Shown here: positions 60,883 to 64,000 of the stretch, in pieces
How positions within the stretch are numbered: the first letter of the stretch is position 1
Layout: each line of letters opens with the position of its first letter
Assembly: GCA_963533935.1 (NCBI GenBank)
Contig: CAUSQL010000001.1
Coordinates: 1 to 64,000 of the forward strand
Length of the DNA: 64,000 bases
Direction of reading: 5' to 3'
DNA from: CAUSKK01 sp963533935
GTDB taxonomy: Bacteria; Pseudomonadota; Gammaproteobacteria; Cardiobacteriales; Cardiobacteriaceae
The notes under the pieces: generated by a model
Told to the model about the DNA's origin: nothing
The model's database searches: none
The model's input: only the letters and a program-made list of their open reading frames with translations
Made by a program: the position numbers and the translations under genes

Positions 60883-61581
60883 CTAAATTAGCCAGTGATT
60901 AAAGAGGAAATTTTCCAGCCAGCCGCGAATGGCCGGGGTTAATCGGTCGCGGTAGTGCAGCTGCACGCTGCGGCTCTGGGCGCCGGCCCGCTCCAACTCG
61001 CTGGGGTTATTGCTGTGCCACTGGTCAATCTGCGCCGGCGTGGCCTCCGGGTGAAATTGAAAGCCGTAGGCGCTGGCCAGCCGGAAGGCCTGGTTCGGAT
61101 ACAGGTCGCTGGCGGCCAGCTTTACTGCCCCCTCCGGCAGGGTAAAACCCTCGTTGTGCCACTGGAAGAAGCGTTCGGGCATGTCGGCGAAGATGCCGTT
61201 AAAGCCCTCCAGGGTTGGATACAGCGGGTAATAGCCGATTTCCACGAAGTAATCCGGGTGGCTGGTAACCTGGCCGCCAAAGGCCTTGGCCAGCAGCTGG
61301 GCGCCGAGGCAGATGCCCAGGTAGGGTTTGCCGGCGGCGACGGTGGCGCGGATTAGCTGGCTTTCCGCCCGCAGCGGCGCCAATTCATCATTAACGCTCA
61401 TATTGCCACCAAAGATAACCAAACCGTCGAAATCCGTCGGTTTATGCACCGGGTCGCCGTTGAGCGGGCAGCGAATGTCCAGTTTATAGCCGCGGTCGCG
61501 CAGAAATTCGCCAATGAGCCCGGTATGGCCACGGGGATTGTGCAGCACAATGGCGATTGTAGTTCCTACCACTTTATTCAT
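60883..61581 (-). CDS. Class I glutamine amidotransferase domain protein
   Basis: 232 residues. The nucleophile is the Cys in YLGICLGAQLLAKAFGG (near 94); the partner His-Glu is in GFQFHPEATPAQI (near 175). A stand-alone GATase1 domain such as this is found in YfeJ/GMP-synthase-like and gamma-glutamyl-cleaving proteins that detoxify or recycle gamma-glutamyl compounds. The specific substrate cannot be told. It starts 58 bases upstream of the NYN-LOTUS gene on the same strand. Confidence 0.83.
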   Translation of the reverse strand: MNKVVGTTIAIVLHNPRGHTGLIGEFLRDRGYKLDIRCPLNGDPVHKPTDFDGLVIFGGNMSVNDELAPLRAESQLIRATVAAGKPYLGICLGAQLLAKAFGGQVTSHPDYFVEIGYYPLYPTLEGFNGIFADMPERFFQWHNEGFTLPEGAVKLAASDLYPNQAFRLASAYGFQFHPEATPAQIDQWHSNNPSELERAGAQSRSVQLHYRDRLTPAIRGWLENFLFNHWLI

Positions 61582-61641
61582 TGCGCCATTATGGCGGCAG
61601 CAGCGTCCGTCTGCTTAATTTTCCTTCTGCATATTTTGCTG

Positions 61642-61766
61642 ATTTACAGACAGCGGGGCGCTTTCTATGTATGTATTTAGAGCGCGAATTACATACAGTG
61701 GAAGCGCCCGTCTGTCTGTAAATTGATGGTTTACAAACGGACGGGCGCTTTCCCTGTATGTAATTA
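61642..61766. repeat. Interspersed repeat cluster (3 units)
   Basis: A GGGGCGCTTTCTATGTATG unit, an AAGCGCCCGTCTGTCTGTAA unit and a CGGACGGGCGCTTTCCCTG unit alternate in orientation. The cluster lies upstream of the amidotransferase gene and just after the end of the small ORF at 61770-61946. Confidence 0.8.
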
Positions 61767-61769
61767 AGA

Positions 61770-61946
61770 TTATTTGCGTCCTAAGGGTAGAAAATTGGAA
61801 CGGCGGCAATGGGGACATTTTTTGAAAAAAAAACCTGCCGCACAAGTGCGACAGGGGATACTTTTTCGGAACGAAAAAAAACCTGCTGCGAATGCAGCAG
61901 GGTAATCATCATGAGGCAATGTGACAGATAGCGTTAGCCTTTCCAT
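61770..61946 (-). CDS. Possible small zinc-ribbon protein (58 aa)
   Basis: An ATG-started frame of 59 codons ends at TAA 61770. The C-terminal part reads C-R-T-C, eight residues, C-P-H-C, then RRSNFLPLGRK: a C-x2-C-x8-C-x2-C zinc-ribbon pattern. Against coding, the frame runs through two terminator-like hairpins, which supply the AAGFFS and AAGFFF segments, and no clear ribosome-binding site is seen. A repeat cluster follows its stop, as it follows most real genes here. It could equally be chance. Confidence 0.3.
   Translation of the reverse strand: MERLTLSVTLPHDDYPAAFAAGFFSFRKSIPCRTCAAGFFFKKCPHCRRSNFLPLGRK
61827..61858 (-). terminator. Tandem terminator-like hairpin 2
   Basis: On the minus strand CCTGTCGCACTTGTGCGGCAGG is followed by nine T. 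It is the distal one of two similar hairpins with identical CAGG-TTTTTTTT endings. Confidence 0.65.
61876..61904 (-). terminator. Tandem terminator-like hairpin 1
   Basis: On the minus strand CCTGCTGCATTCGCAGCAGG is followed by eight T. No established gene lies upstream on this strand before the purF start at 62082, so it implies an unrecognised minus-strand transcript from about 61905-62080. Confidence 0.7.
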
Positions 61947-62046
61947 CGGGCTTAATGATAATATTTCTTAACCGCACAAACAAGACTTCTTTAGTCCAAA
62001 TTATTAGCAAGTGTTAATTTGGCCCCAAAGGCGACCGGGCCGCCGG

Positions 62047-62055
62047 TGCTAAAAT
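62047..62055 (+). promoter_or_regulatory. Extended -10 promoter of purF
   Basis: TGCTAAAAT is 26 bases before the purF ATG. It has the TGn extension and no good -35. No PurR-like operator was recognised between it and the start codon. Confidence 0.5.
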
Positions 62056-62081
62056 CAGCGCTTTTCACTTAAGGATTAAAT

Positions 62082-63584
62082 ATGTGTGGAATCGTGGCCA
62101 TAGTCGGCAAAAGCGCCGTTAATCAAAGCATCTATGACGCCCTTACGGTGCTACAGCATCGCGGCCAGGACGCCGCCGGCATCGCCACCTGCCATCAGGG
62201 CCGGTTTTTTATGCACAAGGACAACGGCCTGGTGCGCGACGTGTTCCGCCAGAGCGACATGGAGGCGCTGCGTGGCAATATGGGCATCGGCCACGTGCGC
62301 TATCCCACCGCTGGCACCACCAGTTCCGCCGAGGCGCAGCCGCTCTACGTTAATTCCCCCTACGGCATCGCCCTCGGCCATAACGGCAACCTGACCAACT
62401 CCGACGAACTCATTAAACAACTCTATTCTTCCAATCTCCGCCACATCAACACCCAATCCGATTCCGAAGCCCTGCTAAACGTTTTCGCCTACGAACTGCA
62501 AATTCAGCAGCAAATTTCCCCCACGCCGGACACCATCTTTCAGGCGGTGCGCCAGACCCATCGCCGCGTGCGCGGCGCCTATGCGGTGGTGGTGATGATT
62601 AGCGGCGTGGGCATTGTGGCCTTCCGCGACCCCCACGGCATTCGCCCGCTGATTTACGGCGTGCGCCTGGGCGAGGACGGGCCGGAATACATGATTGCCA
62701 GCGAGTCCGTGGCCCTGGCCGCCCAGGGCTTTGAGGTAATCCGCGACATCGACGCCGGCGAGGCCCTGCTGATTACCGAGAACGGCCAAGTGTTCGAGCA
62801 GCAGTGTGCGGACAATCCGCAGCGGCGGCCCTGCATCTTTGAGTACGTGTACTTTGCCCGGCCCGATTCCACCATCGACGGCATTAACGTGTATAAGGCG
62901 CGGCTGCGCATGGGCGAGAAGCTGGCCGAGCAGATTCTGCACGAGTGGCCCGACCACGACATCGACGTGGTCATACCCATACCGGACACCAGCCGCAACT
63001 CGGCCATTGAGCTGGCCAACCGGCTGGGCATTAAGTTCCGCGAGGGCTTTATGAAGAATCGCTACATCGGCCGCACCTTCATCATGCCGGGGCAGAAGCT
63101 GCGGGCTAAGTCCGTGCGCCAGAAGCTGAATGCCCTGGATTTGGAATTTCGCAATAAGAACGTGCTGCTGGTGGACGATTCCATCGTGCGCGGCACCACC
63201 AGCCAGCAGATTATTCAAATGGCGCGGGAGGCGGGCGCCAATAAGGTGTACCTGGCCAGCGCCGCGCCGCCGGTGCGCTATCCCAACGTTTACGGCATCG
63301 ACATGCCCACCCACGAGGAGTTGATTGCCTACCACCGGGACAGCGAGGAGGTGGCGCGGCTCATCGGCGCCGACCGCATCATTTACCAGCGGCTGGAGGA
63401 TTTAATCGCCGCCTGCACCCAGTCCAAGCACCGGCTGGCCGACGAGTTTGATTGTTCCGTCTTTGACGGCTGCTACGTTACCGGCGACGTGGACGAGGCC
63501 TATTTGGCGGAATTAGTGAATCGGCGGCGGGCCAGCGATGCGTCGCGCAAGACGCCCATCGGCGAGGACATTCAGAAGCCCTAA
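62082..63584 (+). CDS. purF: Amidophosphoribosyltransferase
   Basis: 500 residues (E. coli 505). First committed step of purine synthesis: PRPP plus glutamine to phosphoribosylamine. It begins MCGIVAIVGK, so Cys2 is exposed after Met removal as the glutaminase nucleophile without a propeptide. The phosphoribosyltransferase site is VLLVDDSIVRGTTSQQI near residue 365. GHVRYPTAGTTSSAEAQPLY and the HNGNLTN region fit the Ntn domain. purN is also present in the window, about 18 kb away on the other strand. cvpA, its frequent neighbour, is not upstream. Confidence 0.97.
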   Translation: MCGIVAIVGKSAVNQSIYDALTVLQHRGQDAAGIATCHQGRFFMHKDNGLVRDVFRQSDMEALRGNMGIGHVRYPTAGTTSSAEAQPLYVNSPYGIALGHNGNLTNSDELIKQLYSSNLRHINTQSDSEALLNVFAYELQIQQQISPTPDTIFQAVRQTHRRVRGAYAVVVMISGVGIVAFRDPHGIRPLIYGVRLGEDGPEYMIASESVALAAQGFEVIRDIDAGEALLITENGQVFEQQCADNPQRRPCIFEYVYFARPDSTIDGINVYKARLRMGEKLAEQILHEWPDHDIDVVIPIPDTSRNSAIELANRLGIKFREGFMKNRYIGRTFIMPGQKLRAKSVRQKLNALDLEFRNKNVLLVDDSIVRGTTSQQIIQMAREAGANKVYLASAAPPVRYPNVYGIDMPTHEELIAYHRDSEEVARLIGADRIIYQRLEDLIAACTQSKHRLADEFDCSVFDGCYVTGDVDEAYLAELVNRRRASDASRKTPIGEDIQKP

Positions 63585-63772
63585 TTACATACAGGTAAAG
63601 CGCCCCTATGTTGGTAAATAAGCCCTAAATGTGCTTTTACAAACGGACGGGCGCTTAGGCTGTATGTATTTAACGCTAATTACGTGCAGCACCTGAGCCG
63701 AAGGCGAAGAACCGCCCTGTTGTCTGTAAATCATTGTTTACAAACAACAGGGCGCTTTTACTGTATGTAATT
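63582..63772. repeat. Interspersed repeat cluster (about 4 units), convergent junction
   Basis: The units are AAGCGCCCC, then CGGACGGGCGCTT, then an expanded one with CAGCACCTGAGCCGAAGGCG and AAGAACCGCCC, then AACAGGGCGCTTTTACTG. The first starts in the purF stop codon (TAATTACATACAGG) and the last ends in the stop codon of the following minus-strand gene. Confidence 0.8.
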
Positions 63773-64000
63773 AGGGGCTAATTTTGAACTGATTTAGGGC
63801 CGCGGCGGCCCGTTCCAACGCCTCATGCTCGCTGGCCACAACGACGTAGGGCAGCTGGAAACGCGCCGCCAACTTTGCCGACTTCTCACTGATAACGCGA
63901 AAAATCTCCGGATCCACCTCAAACAGCAGCATGGCGGCGCAGTATTTACGCAATTCCTCCTGGTGCTGGAACAGCCAGTCCATGTAGCGGCGCCGGTCCC
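63771..64000 (-). CDS. Unknown protein, C-terminal part (runs off window)
   Basis: The last 75 or so residues of a minus-strand gene whose 5' part lies beyond base 64000. The frame stays open through the window end (DRRRYMDWLFQHQEELRKY). The visible part is an alpha/beta piece (MLLFEVDPEIFRVISEKSAKLAARFQLPYVVVASEHEALE) ending in ALNQFKISP. No family was recognised. Convergent with purF. Confidence 0.55.
   Translation of the reverse strand, partial: DRRRYMDWLFQHQEELRKYCAAMLLFEVDPEIFRVISEKSAKLAARFQLPYVVVASEHEALERAAAALNQFKISP

Noticed and set aside
62475..63335. Long minus-strand open frame opposite purF
   Set aside because: GC-rich antisense shadow of a well-conserved enzyme, with no ribosome-binding site or family match.

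Overview
The window reads as chromosomal DNA of a Gram-negative gammaproteobacterium with type IV pili, a meso-DAP peptidoglycan pathway and lipid A/LPS genes. Several gene orders are typically gammaproteobacterial: tyrA-aroA-cmk-rpsA-ihfB, smpB divergent from ratA-rnfH, and the rsmH-ftsL-ftsI-murE-murF-mraY-murD-ftsW-murG division cluster. Type IV pili, a TbpB-like surface lipoprotein, moderately high GC and very abundant short intergenic repeats would fit Cardiobacteriales (Cardiobacterium-like). That placement is an inference from gene content, not a database result.

Layout. 1-4600: end of an unknown membrane protein gene, an internally deleted IS5-like remnant, epmB with an upstream polytopic membrane protein, and two unknown exported proteins. 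4772-9888: pilMNOPQ, read on the minus strand. 10182-12797: rpmE2, miaB and a yceI-like gene with a lysine-rich tail. 12807-13648: a gene-free repeat cluster. 13649-17701: msbA, a double-domain glycosyltransferase and a second glycosyltransferase. 17745-22222: a His-rich protein, glyQ, glyS and a surface lipoprotein. 22644-31515: rarA, gapA, a DUF1971 protein, an alpha/beta hydrolase, prlC, yigZ, an LpxL-type acyltransferase, maf, a metallo-beta-lactamase-fold hydrolase and smpB. 31552-43287: ratA, rnfH and the dcw cluster as far as murG. 43465-45249: purN and two YcxB-like membrane proteins. 45361-52566: a complete RND efflux operon with a divergent TetR regulator and a palindromic operator. 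52930-60824: a nuclease, ihfB, rpsA, cmk, aroA, tyrA and a large NYN-LOTUS protein. 60883-64000: a class I glutamine amidotransferase, purF and one truncated gene.

The most distinctive feature is a family of about 45 short (roughly 35-38 bp) interspersed elements with the core GGGCGCTT (or AAGCGCCC) and ends like TTTACAAAC / GTATGTAAA. They are all intergenic, usually in head-to-head pairs that can fold into long hairpins, and they occupy every convergent gene junction in the window. Some carry an extra module, TGAGC-[variable stem-loop]-GCGAA-nAAC, whose stem changes sequence but stays self-complementary. One 232-bp stretch containing such a pair is duplicated in tandem.

The most unusual protein is the 733-residue NYN-domain protein with about seven LOTUS/OST-HTH-like repeats, placed first in the tyrA-aroA-cmk-rpsA direction. 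Other oddities are a tandem GT2 fusion, long low-complexity tails on several envelope proteins, an FtsI enlarged by about 100 residues, a dcw cluster that stops at murG, and a small zinc-ribbon-like ORF overlapping two tandem terminator-like hairpins upstream of purF.
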